In this document: piece by piece, positions 32,909 through 40,436 of the stretch | Layout of the letters: the number at the start of each line of letters is the position of its first letter | Numbering within the stretch: position 1 is the first letter of the stretch | From: B30-G6 sp963701385 | GTDB taxonomy: Bacteria > Desulfobacterota > Desulfobacteria > Desulfobacterales > B30-G6 | DNA length: 64,000 nucleotides | Assembly (NCBI GenBank): GCA_963701385.1 | Contig: CAVOZW010000001.1 | Span: 186,001 to 250,000, forward strand | Reading direction: 5' to 3' | Position numbers and translations under genes: made by a program | The notes under the pieces: model-generated | Databases searched by the model: none | Seen by the model: only the letters and a program-made list of their open reading frames with translations | What the model was told of the DNA's origin: nothing

Positions 32909-35900
32909 TCAGGCGTTAACATGATGCGCTATTTCTTTCAAGATGTATTTGGTCTGGGCCAAGACACCGGTCTGCTGCCGATCGGAGAGCGCAACCGTCA
33001 ATTTATGATCGGGGGTCAGTCGAAAGCGGTCTTTATTCGAAAGAATCAGATCCACAATGCCATGGGGATTGGCTTGGTGTCGGTCGGATATGTGAAGTAC
33101 CAGCTGCTTGCCTGCCACATCGAGTTTCTTGACACCCGCTTTTACCGCCAAAATTTTGAGTACCATTTTAAACAATAGATTCGAGACTTCTTCCGGCAGC
33201 TTACCATAACGATCGATGAGTTCATCCTTAATGGCCGAAATTTCATCCATATCGGCTATTCTAGACATCCGCCGATAGGCTGAAAGTCGCTGATCGATGT
33301 CGGCGATATAGTCTTCTGGGATAAAGGCGGACATGGGAAGGTTAATTTCCGGCTCGAGGTCGTCCACTGGCTGTTCGCCCTTCAGCTCGGACACCGACTC
33401 TTCCATGAGTTTCAAAAACATGTCATAACCAACAGCCGCAATGTGGCCTGATTGCGATGCACCAAGAATGGTGCCCCCTCCCCTGATTTTCAGATCGCTC
33501 ATGGCAATCTGAAACCCAGATCCCAGATCGCTGTGGTCCATCAATACTTTCAGACGCTTTAACGCATCGCGGGTAATGTAGCTCTCCGGGGGAATAAACA
33601 GATAGGCATAGGCACGCTCCTCCGCGCGACCTACGCGACCACGCAACTGGTACATCTGCGCCAAACCGAAACGGTCGGCCCGGTTGATGAAAATCGTATT
33701 GGCTGAAGGGATGTCAAGTCCCGATTCGATAATGGTCGTGCACACGAGCATATCGATCTCTTTGTTGACAAATCGGAGCATGATCTTTTCCAGTTCTCGT
33801 TCCGGCATTTGACCATGGGCAATGTCCAGTCGAACGTCAGGGACAATGGCTTTCAAGCGCTCGGCCATTCTTTCAATACTGTTGATGCTGTTGTGGACAA
33901 AGAATATTTGCCCCCCCCTCTGAAGCTCTCTGGCAACGGCATCCTTGACGATACCGTCTGTAAATTCGGATACATACGTTGTCACGGCGTGCCGGTATTC
34001 CGGTGGTGTTTCAATGAGATCGATATCCCGAATGCCAATCAGGGACATGTGCAGCGTTCGGGGTATGGGTGTCGCCGTAAGGGCCAGCACATCAACGGTC
34101 GTTCGGATTTTTTTCAGGGTCTCCTTGTGTCGCACACCGAATCGGTGCTCTTCATCGACAACGAACAGACCGAGATCTTTGAAGGCAACATCTTTCTGGA
34201 GTAAGCGATGGGTACCCACAACAATATCGATCTTGCCTTCCTTGGCATCGTTCACGATTTTTCGCTGCTCCGGTCGTGATCGGAATCGACTTAAACAGGC
34301 GATATTGACGGGGTAGTCTTTGAAGCGCTCGGAAAAGGTCGCAAAATGCTGCTCAGCCAAAACCGTCGTCGGAACCAGCACAGCCACCTGCTTGCCGTTG
34401 TAGACGGACACAAATGCCGCCCTCAGTGCCACCTCTGTCTTGCCGTAGCCCACGTCACCGCATACGAGTCGATCCATAGGCACGGATTCGCCCATATCGT
34501 GCAGGACCGTTTCGATGACCTTCAGCTGGTCGGCGGTTTCTTCGTATGGAAATCCATTTTCAAAATCCTGAAGCTCTCTTTCGACAGCGCGGTGGGAAAA
34601 ACCTTGATGCACTTTTCTGGTAGCATAGATCCTCAGGAGTTCTTTGGCGATTTTGACGGTCGATTTTTTCGCTTTTGTTTTTACACGATCCCAGGCTTTA
34701 CCCCCCATCTTGTCCACGACGGGAACGACACCATCCACGCCCATGTATTTCTGGATCCGGTTCATGCGGTCCACCGGCAGGTAAAGCCGGTCATCATCCC
34801 TATACATGATCAGCAGATAATCGTTGGTCGCGAATTCCACCGTCAATTTGATGAGTCCTTTGTACTGGCCGATACCGTGTTCGTCGTGCACCACAAGATC
34901 GCCGATCTTCAGATCCTCGAAACGCAGCAGTTGCTTTTGGACACGAGATCTTCCTGCAGCCGTTCCTTTTCGGCGCGTACCGAATATTTCATTTGCCGTT
35001 ATCAGGGCGATAGCGGCTTCAGGCCAAACAAATCCGGATGAGATTTCGCCCACACACAGGTACACCGGTTTTTTTTGAAGATCGTTTGGTGCAGGTCTGG
35101 AGGGAAATGTTTCCCTGGACAAAACCTGAATAGGATACGCTAAAAGCATCGATTTCAATCGCTCTGCCTGTGATGAAAAAGCACACACAATCACCGTGAG
35201 ATCACCCCTTTGCTGGTGCTCATCGATCCAGTTCACAAGTGGCGACAACGGTGCTTCCAGGGATTGGGGATGTCTCAACGCCTCAATGAGTTCCGTGTTG
35301 TCATGAACCTGGAAATGATATTGAGACGCATTCGGCATGGCTTGCCCACCGTGGTCGATCATGGAAATGGCCTTAAACATCAGGGTCCTTGAGCGTGAAA
35401 AACCCGATTGTACCGCTCCCCAATCCAGGAAGGTCTTTTCGGGCGACACTGCAAAGCCCCCATCTGCCAGAACGGTCTCAAATTGCTTCTGAACATGGTT
35501 TTCGAATGCTTCGGCCTCCGCTTTTACCTGCTCATAGTCCGTCACGACAAAGCATGTTTCGCCACCTGAATAATCGAACAGGGTTTCGAGATCAGAATCG
35601 ATGAGCGCCATCAAATGATCCGATCCGGAAGACACACCTTCGTTCTTCAGGCGCTCGATCATTTTCCTGACTGTCGTGACAGGCGTGTTTAACCGCGAAG
35701 CCTCCTTTCTGATGCGACCGATCAGGCCAGGCAGGTGACGCCGGTCCAAGATGACCTCTTTGGCAGGAAGAAGAACCGCCTCCTGAACCTGTCTGATGGT
35801 TCGTTGACTCACGGGTGAATAAAATCTTAGAGACTCCACCAGGTCAGCGAACAATTCCATCCGCAGCGGCTGCGGATACAGGGGGGAATAAATGTCCAGA

Positions 35901-36436
35901 ATACCGCCCCTGACACAGTAATCGCCCGGCTCTTCGACGATGGCGGCACGCTCATAGCCGCCGGCCTCCAGTTTTTCGATAAGCGCTTCCCGATCGATCT
36001 CTTCGCCGGCCATGACCAATTCTGCATAGCCGCACAGGGAAGCCCTGGGCAGTGTTTTTTTCATCAATCCGTCAATGGTGGTCACGATGATGGAGGGGAC
36101 GCCCTGATTCACCAGATTGTAGAGCACGCGGATACGATTTGCGGCTGTTTCGCTGTCCGAGGTGAGAAATTTATACGGCAGCAGGTTATAGGGTGGGAAA
36201 TACTGCACAACCGCTGCTTCGGATCCGAGGAAAAACCGCAGTTCATCGCAAACCCGACGACCTTCTTTGGAAGACGCTACGATCACCACCATGGGTTCGT
36301 GATAGTGCTGAAAAAGCCTTGAAATCAGGTACGCTTTATCCGTTTTTTGCAGCCCGATGCAATCGATCCCTTCTTGGCTACCGGGCATGGATCTGATAAA
36401 TTGCTCCAGGTAAATTTTCTCTTGATTTTGAGCCAT
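32909..36436 (-). CDS. mfd: Transcription-repair coupling factor Mfd
   Basis: 1175-residue translocase that removes stalled RNA polymerase and recruits UvrA. It has a UvrB-like N-terminal region, then an RNA-polymerase-interacting domain (about 480-550, LKIGDLVVHDEHGIGQYKGL). The RecG-like motor domains include GDVGYGKTEVAL (Walker A), VVDEEHRFGVRHKE (DEEH box) and TATPIPRTLHMSL. A TRCF C-terminal domain ends the protein. The ATG at 36436 is favoured; an in-frame TTG two codons upstream is possible. No clear ribosome binding site is seen, and tRNA-Thr lies only 36 bases away in the divergent direction. Confidence 0.97.
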   Translation of the reverse strand: MAQNQEKIYLEQFIRSMPGSQEGIDCIGLQKTDKAYLISRLFQHYHEPMVVIVASSKEGRRVCDELRFFLGSEAAVVQYFPPYNLLPYKFLTSDSETAANRIRVLYNLVNQGVPSIIVTTIDGLMKKTLPRASLCGYAELVMAGEEIDREALIEKLEAGGYERAAIVEEPGDYCVRGGILDIYSPLYPQPLRMELFADLVESLRFYSPVSQRTIRQVQEAVLLPAKEVILDRRHLPGLIGRIRKEASRLNTPVTTVRKMIERLKNEGVSSGSDHLMALIDSDLETLFDYSGGETCFVVTDYEQVKAEAEAFENHVQKQFETVLADGGFAVSPEKTFLDWGAVQSGFSRSRTLMFKAISMIDHGGQAMPNASQYHFQVHDNTELIEALRHPQSLEAPLSPLVNWIDEHQQRGDLTVIVCAFSSQAERLKSMLLAYPIQVLSRETFPSRPAPNDLQKKPVYLCVGEISSGFVWPEAAIALITANEIFGTRRKGTAAGRSRVQKQLLRFEDLKIGDLVVHDEHGIGQYKGLIKLTVEFATNDYLLIMYRDDDRLYLPVDRMNRIQKYMGVDGVVPVVDKMGGKAWDRVKTKAKKSTVKIAKELLRIYATRKVHQGFSHRAVERELQDFENGFPYEETADQLKVIETVLHDMGESVPMDRLVCGDVGYGKTEVALRAAFVSVYNGKQVAVLVPTTVLAEQHFATFSERFKDYPVNIACLSRFRSRPEQRKIVNDAKEGKIDIVVGTHRLLQKDVAFKDLGLFVVDEEHRFGVRHKETLKKIRTTVDVLALTATPIPRTLHMSLIGIRDIDLIETPPEYRHAVTTYVSEFTDGIVKDAVARELQRGGQIFFVHNSINSIERMAERLKAIVPDVRLDIAHGQMPERELEKIMLRFVNKEIDMLVCTTIIESGLDIPSANTIFINRADRFGLAQMYQLRGRVGRAEERAYAYLFIPPESYITRDALKRLKVLMDHSDLGSGFQIAMSDLKIRGGGTILGASQSGHIAAVGYDMFLKLMEESVSELKGEQPVDDLEPEINLPMSAFIPEDYIADIDQRLSAYRRMSRIADMDEISAIKDELIDRYGKLPEEVSNLLFKMVLKILAVKAGVKKLDVAGKQLVLHISDRHQANPHGIVDLILSNKDRFRLTPDHKLTVALSDRQQTGVLAQTKYILKEIAHHVNA

Positions 36437-36472
36437 AAACAAAGTAGTGCAACCTATCTTTATTGGTTGATA

Positions 36473-36548
36473 GCCGACGTAGCTCAGCTGGTAGAGCAGC
36501 TGATTCGTAATCAGCAGGTCCGCGGTTCGAGTCCGCGCGTCGGCTCCA
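36473..36548 (+). tRNA. tRNA-Thr (CGT anticodon)
   Basis: 76 bases including an encoded CCA. Acceptor GCCGACG/CGTCGGC; anticodon stem GCTGA/TCAGC with loop TTCGTAA, giving CGT (reads ACG); T stem CGCGG/CCGCG around TTCGAGT. It is divergent from mfd. Confidence 0.97.
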
Positions 36549-36633
36549 TATTATTTCTGTACGTCCTTCAAGGATCCACCCTTCAAGATTAGCTGACTCG
36601 CAAATGTATGCCGCAAGTCATGAAAGCAAAATA

Positions 36634-36686
36634 TTGAAGAACCTCGCAGCAAGCTGCGAGGAATGCGCTCGCTGTTGCGGTTCAAC
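36634..36686. repeat. REP-like hairpin, family 3 copy 1
   Basis: Contains CCTCGCAGC-AA-GCTGCGAGG (9-bp stem), followed by AATGCGCTCGCTGTTGCGG and TTCAA. Copies of the core occur at 56835-56873 and, as a perfect long palindrome, at 62849-62916. Confidence 0.7.
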
Positions 36687-36755
36687 CCCTGCTCTGTCAC
36701 ACGCCATTTTAAACGCCGTTTTTATATCCTTAATAGGCTCACCATGCAACGTAAA

Positions 36756-36815
36756 TAATGAATAATCCCCTGGCGCTTTGCGATCTCGCCTCAAGGGCTC
36801 CTTACAGCAGCGCCG
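36756..36815. repeat. Dispersed repeat, family 4 copy 1
   Basis: AATCCCCTGGCGCTTTGCGA followed by CTCGCC, AAGG and CAGCGC words. It matches 57684-57745 over about 60 bases with scattered differences. Both copies lie in gene-poor spacers. Confidence 0.65.
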
Positions 36816-37079
36816 ACCCTATGGTTATAGCGGTTGTCATAATAGGACCAGAATTGATTATTTTGTTAATATCTGTTATTTTATTTTTTACTTGCGCTTT
36901 ATTGTTTGGCCTGGAAAGGGTAAAGTCAACTAGCACCCGTGAAACGGCTGGTTTGGATTTCCCCAAAATGGGGCCAAGAAAAAGGAGACGGCACGTCTCC
37001 GCAAGTTCAGGTTTTAAACCGCGTACCAAGCACGTGGTTTGTAAAACAATCAACCCAAAGCATCGTATTCTTGGAACCC

Positions 37080-37601
37080 GTGTGTAAAACCATCCGCCTC
37101 ATCACCCTGATGTCCGGCATTGTCTGCTGCCTTTTCCTTGGCTGCGTACCTCTACAGCCGCTTACATCCCTCCCCGCTCAACCAACACCTGAATCGGCCA
37201 CGACAGACCTGGCCGATCCCAGCAAGAAACTCGATCTGCTATACCAACAGGTTGAAGCCTGGGAAGGGGTTCCCTATCGCCTGGGTGGACTCTCAAAAGA
37301 GGGCGTTGACTGCTCCGGATTTGTCTACCTAACCTACCTGAACCGATTTAAGACCCGGCTGCCGAGGAACGCCTACCGGCAATCTCAGGCCGGCAAATAC
37401 GTTTTTCAACGTGACCTCAGTGCTGGTGACCTCGTTTTCTTCAGAATGGGGTATGCCACCGGACACGTCGGCATTTACCTCGAGAATGGTCTGTTTGCAC
37501 ATGCATCCAAGAGTGGCGGTGTGACAATTTCCCACCTGCAAAACGCCTACTGGTCAAAACGATACTGGAAGGCTATTCGTATTAAAATTGACAGTTCCTA
37601 G
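37080..37601 (+). CDS. NlpC/P60 peptidoglycan endopeptidase, lipoprotein
   Basis: About 173 residues. The N-terminal signal ends in the lipobox LFLGC (Cys about 21), so the protein should be lipid-anchored in the envelope. The catalytic NlpC/P60 domain (about 55-170) has the Cys in VDCSGFVYLTYLN, the His in TGHVGIYLENGLFAHAS, and a third polar residue in TISHLQN. It probably cleaves peptide cross-bridges in peptidoglycan. The GTG at 37080 is preferred because it keeps a basic n-region (MCKTIRLI); an ATG at 37110 would remove it, and the longer open frame from 36939 looks unrelated. The upstream ribosome site is weak. Confidence 0.83.
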   Translation: MCKTIRLITLMSGIVCCLFLGCVPLQPLTSLPAQPTPESATTDLADPSKKLDLLYQQVEAWEGVPYRLGGLSKEGVDCSGFVYLTYLNRFKTRLPRNAYRQSQAGKYVFQRDLSAGDLVFFRMGYATGHVGIYLENGLFAHASKSGGVTISHLQNAYWSKRYWKAIRIKIDSS

Positions 37602-37654
37602 GTTTTGAGCTACCTTGGCCTGTACTTGGATTCGCCCTTTGGTTAAGGTAAGGC

Positions 37655-39574
37655 ATGAAAAAGAAAATACTGATCGTCGACGACAACCGGCTCCTGCGAA
37701 AATTTCTGTCAACCCATCTGGGAAAAGAAGGCCATTTTGTTCAAACGGCGGAAGATGGCTTTGCCGCCCTGGAATGTCTCTCCACATTTACACCCGACAT
37801 CATGTTTATCGACCTTTTCATGCCCAAAATCGACGGCGAACGCCTGTGTCAGATCATACGATCCAGAAAGGCCTTGGCGGGCTGCTATGTCGTCATCCTG
37901 TCTGCTGGTATTGCGGAAACAGGCAAAGATTATACCAAAATAGGCGCCAATGCCTGTATTGCCAAAGGCTCTTTCAGCAGCATGGCAAAGAATGTCCTGA
38001 CCGCGGTTCAGGAGTCCGACACGCCCACCAAAGGACAGGCCCAAAAACCGATTATCGGACTGGATGCTGTCTACTCTCGTCAGTTGACCAAGGAGCTGAT
38101 TTCCAAAAACCGCCATCTGGAAACGATTCTTGAAAGCATGGCCGAAGGATTTCTGGAAGTATTTTCCGAGCGGGTTGTGTTTGCAAACGAAGCTGCCGTG
38201 GATATGCTGAACACCAGCATGGAGGATTTGTTATACGCCTTTCCACCGGATCTCTTCAAAGGCAGGACCCGAAAACACATTGAGACCTTGATTTCAGAGG
38301 AAACGACCCCGGCATCGGATCAGGATACCACCTTCGATGTAAACAACCGCAAGGTTACCATAAAAAGTTATCCGGTCGAGGGCGAACCGGGCACCTGTAT
38401 TATCATTCTCTCCGATGTCACCGAGCAGAAACAACTCGAGGAAAAACTCCAGCAAGCCAAAAAGATGGAAGCCATCGGAACCCTCGCGGGAGGTGTCGCC
38501 CATGACTTTAACAACCTGTTGATGGGCATCCAGGGAAACATCTCCCTCATGCACCTGGATACAAAGGAAGGTGACCAGCATTTCGAAGAGATCAAAAGCA
38601 TAGAAAGATGTGTTGAAAGTGCAGCAAGACTTACCCGGCAGCTTTTGGGTTTTGCCAGGGGCGGTAAATATGTCATCAAGGCCACCAGTTTGAATGATCT
38701 GATTGAGAAATTGACCAAGCTGTTCCAACGAACCCATAAAAACATTGCCTTTCACGAATCCTATCAACCGGGTCTATGGGCAGTGGAGGTCGATCAAGGG
38801 CAGATTGAACAGGTGATGTTGAATCTCTATCTCAACGCCTGCCAGGCCATCGCCGAGAAAGGTGATATCACGGTTAAAACCGAAAATGTGTTTCTCGACA
38901 AACACATTGCAACCTCATTCGAACTCGCATCCGGAAGATTTGTCAAGATATCCGTCATCGATACCGGCGTCGGTATGGATGCCAAGGTCCGGCAAAGAAT
39001 CTTCGAACCATTCTTCACCACCAAAGAGGTCGGTAAGGGTTCTGGAATGGGCCTGGCCTCCGCATTCGGCATTATCAAGAACCACAACGGTATCATCGAT
39101 TGCCAGAGCAAAAAAGGCAAGGGAAGCACCCTCAGCGTTTATTTGCCCGCCTCTTATCTCTCGGCCATAAAAGACAGCAAGGAAGACATGGCCCTCCTAA
39201 AAGGTTCCGAAACCGTACTACTCGTGGATGATGAAAGCATTATGCTCGAGGTGGGCAGGCGGCTGTTGAAAAAACTCGGCTACAGGGTTTTCATAGCCAG
39301 AAGCGGGAAATCGGCCTTGAAGATCTTTTCAGCCTGCCATGACGATATCGATCTCGTCATACTGGACATTGTCATGCCCAAAATGGGCGGCAAGGAGATC
39401 TATACCAAGATGAAACAAATTCAACCCGATCTTCATGTCCTGCTGGCAAGCGGCTACAGCATCGATTGGCAGGCACGTAACATGATCGAGAATGGATGTC
39501 ATGGTTTCATCCAAAAACCGTATAAATTGAATGAACTGTCTGGACTGATACGAAAAATTCTGGGGGATTCCTAA
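37655..39574 (+). CDS. Hybrid sensor histidine kinase, REC-PAS-HK-REC
   Basis: 639 residues with no membrane segments, so probably a cytoplasmic phosphorelay protein. An N-terminal receiver (about 1-120, ILIVDDNRLL, DIMFIDLFMPKIDG) is followed by a PAS-like domain (about 150-255, ILESMAEGFLEVFSERVVFAN). Then a HisKA segment with the phospho-acceptor His in AGGVAHDFNNLLMGIQGN, an HATPase domain (DTGVGMD, then GSGMGLASAFGI), and a C-terminal receiver (about 520-639, VLLVDDESIMLE, LVILDIVMPKMGG). The HDFNN type is common in deltaproteobacterial multi-domain kinases. The ligand and output are unknown; no response regulator with a DNA-binding domain is adjacent. Confidence 0.92.
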   Translation: MKKKILIVDDNRLLRKFLSTHLGKEGHFVQTAEDGFAALECLSTFTPDIMFIDLFMPKIDGERLCQIIRSRKALAGCYVVILSAGIAETGKDYTKIGANACIAKGSFSSMAKNVLTAVQESDTPTKGQAQKPIIGLDAVYSRQLTKELISKNRHLETILESMAEGFLEVFSERVVFANEAAVDMLNTSMEDLLYAFPPDLFKGRTRKHIETLISEETTPASDQDTTFDVNNRKVTIKSYPVEGEPGTCIIILSDVTEQKQLEEKLQQAKKMEAIGTLAGGVAHDFNNLLMGIQGNISLMHLDTKEGDQHFEEIKSIERCVESAARLTRQLLGFARGGKYVIKATSLNDLIEKLTKLFQRTHKNIAFHESYQPGLWAVEVDQGQIEQVMLNLYLNACQAIAEKGDITVKTENVFLDKHIATSFELASGRFVKISVIDTGVGMDAKVRQRIFEPFFTTKEVGKGSGMGLASAFGIIKNHNGIIDCQSKKGKGSTLSVYLPASYLSAIKDSKEDMALLKGSETVLLVDDESIMLEVGRRLLKKLGYRVFIARSGKSALKIFSACHDDIDLVILDIVMPKMGGKEIYTKMKQIQPDLHVLLASGYSIDWQARNMIENGCHGFIQKPYKLNELSGLIRKILGDS

Positions 39575-39585
39575 GGCACGCCCCG

Positions 39586-39640
39586 GCTAACCTGAAAATT
39601 TCAAAAAATGTTCGGGCCCGGGTATGGGCGAATGGTATCT
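39586..39640. repeat. Palindrome repeat, family 2 copy 1 (degenerate)
   Basis: GGCTAACCTGAAAATTTCA followed by AAAAATGTTCGGGCCCGGG and then TATGGGCG. It matches the better palindrome at 48251-48284 in word order. The palindrome arms are only partly preserved here. Confidence 0.45.
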
Positions 39641-39710
39641 GTCATCCCATATTACGCACAAAATCGTCAGCCTTCCCACGCGTCCCAAGCTGCGGGGTTC
39701 TTCAATCCCC

Positions 39711-39777
39711 ACGCGCTTAGGCACGTGGCATCTTCACAACCGTAACATGCAGGGCATGTTACGGAAAGCCGCCCTAC
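39711..39777. repeat. GTAACATGC hairpin repeat, copy 1
   Basis: ACGCGCTTAGGCACGTGGC, then ATCTTCACAA, then CCGTAACATGC-AGG-GCATGTTACGG, an 11-bp perfect hairpin. Copies lie at 43342-43400 and 44350-44408; the left half also resembles 9259-9297. Confidence 0.75.
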
Positions 39778-39918
39778 TCGGCTTTAGATCGAAACGGGAA
39801 CAGCTTGACAAATAGAAAATAAACGTATACAATCTAAGCGGTTATAATGGTGGAACCCCGCGGGTAAACCCATGGTCCCATGAAAATCTAACCTGAACAG
39901 TCTTGGAGCGTTAGACGC

Positions 39919-40053
39919 ATGAAAGAACCCGAAGAAATTGAGATTCAAGCAGAAATGGAAGAAATCAATAAAAACATCGACCGCATACTCCACAAGATCG
40001 AACATCTTGACCCCGGCAAGATGGATGATATCTCTCGGCATGAGGACGGGTAA
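39919..40053 (+). CDS. Small acidic coiled-coil protein, 44 residues
   Basis: Opens MKEPEEIEIQAEMEEINKNI and ends RHEDG. Strongly acidic, with heptad spacing (Ile/Leu at i, i+3, i+7) over about residues 7-31, and no cysteine or membrane segment. A GGAG lies about ten bases before the ATG. It is 79 bases upstream of the IHF-alpha-like gene on the same strand. Function unknown; codon use and the clean start support a real gene, but 44 codons is short. Confidence 0.5.
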   Translation: MKEPEEIEIQAEMEEINKNIDRILHKIEHLDPGKMDDISRHEDG

Positions 40054-40132
40054 GAATTAAAAAAAACCACTTGCGTTCAATGTGGGCCAACATCTCAATC
40101 GTGTAAGACATCGCTTCGTCACAGGAGGATCT

Positions 40133-40414
40133 ATGGTATTAACCAAAAGTGATATCGTTGTAAAAGTTCATGAGCTCGGTTTCACCAAGAAAGCAGCCGT
40201 TGACACGGTGGAATCGCTTTTGGAAATTATCAAGCATGCCCTGGCGAATGGAGATGATGTCCTTGTTTCAGGGTTTGGAAAATTTTGTGTCAAGAACAAA
40301 AGAGCGAGGCGCGGCAGAAACCCGGCCACGGGATCGGATCTGACCCTCAGGGAAAGAAAAGTCGTCACCTTTAAATGCTCCGGGAAATTACGAAACAGTA
40401 TCAACACACAATAA
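40133..40414 (+). CDS. ihfA: Integration host factor alpha-like DNA-bending protein
   Basis: 93 residues of the HU/IHF family. The DNA-binding beta-arm carries ARRGRNPATGSDL, with the Pro that intercalates DNA, and the C-terminus ends FKCSGKLRNSIN. The opening VLTKSDIVVKVHELGFTKKAA resembles IHF-alpha more than HU. The ATG at 40133 has AGGAGGATCT directly upstream; an upstream in-frame GTG at 40082 is not used. It may pair with an IHF-beta subunit elsewhere. A shared bidirectional terminator begins at its stop codon. Confidence 0.88.
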   Translation: MVLTKSDIVVKVHELGFTKKAAVDTVESLLEIIKHALANGDDVLVSGFGKFCVKNKRARRGRNPATGSDLTLRERKVVTFKCSGKLRNSINTQ

Positions 40415-40436
40415 ATCCGTAAAACGGATTTATTGT
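40408..40436. terminator. Bidirectional terminator between ihfA and acnA
   Basis: Perfect 13-bp hairpin ACAATAAATCCGT (40408-40420) and ACGGATTTATTGT (40424-40436) with an AAA loop. It overlaps the stop codons of both convergent genes. T-rich sequence follows on the plus side only weakly (TTTC). Confidence 0.75.

Larger units (their letters stand above)
36549..37079. other. Gene-free spacer with two dispersed repeats
   Basis: 531 bases between tRNA-Thr and the NlpC/P60 gene. It holds a copy of the AACCTCGCAGCAAGCTGCGAG hairpin family (36634-36686, also at 56835 and 62849) and a copy of the AATCCCCTGGCGCTTTGCGA repeat (36756-36815, also at 57684). An AT-rich hydrophobic stretch near 36830-36910 is open in one frame but shows no coding features. 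No terminator after the tRNA is evident. Confidence 0.5.
39575..39918. other. Gene-free spacer with two repeat families
   Basis: 344 bases between the histidine kinase and the small ORF at 39919. It holds one copy of the AATTTCA...TGTTCGGG palindrome family (39586-39640) and one copy of the GTAACATGC hairpin family (39711-39777). No terminator with a clear U-run is seen. Confidence 0.5.

Noticed and set aside
36758..37087. 109-codon open frame after tRNA-Thr
   Set aside because: Starts inside a dispersed repeat that also occurs at 57.7 kb and has no ribosome binding site; the hydrophobic stretch looks like AT-rich chance.
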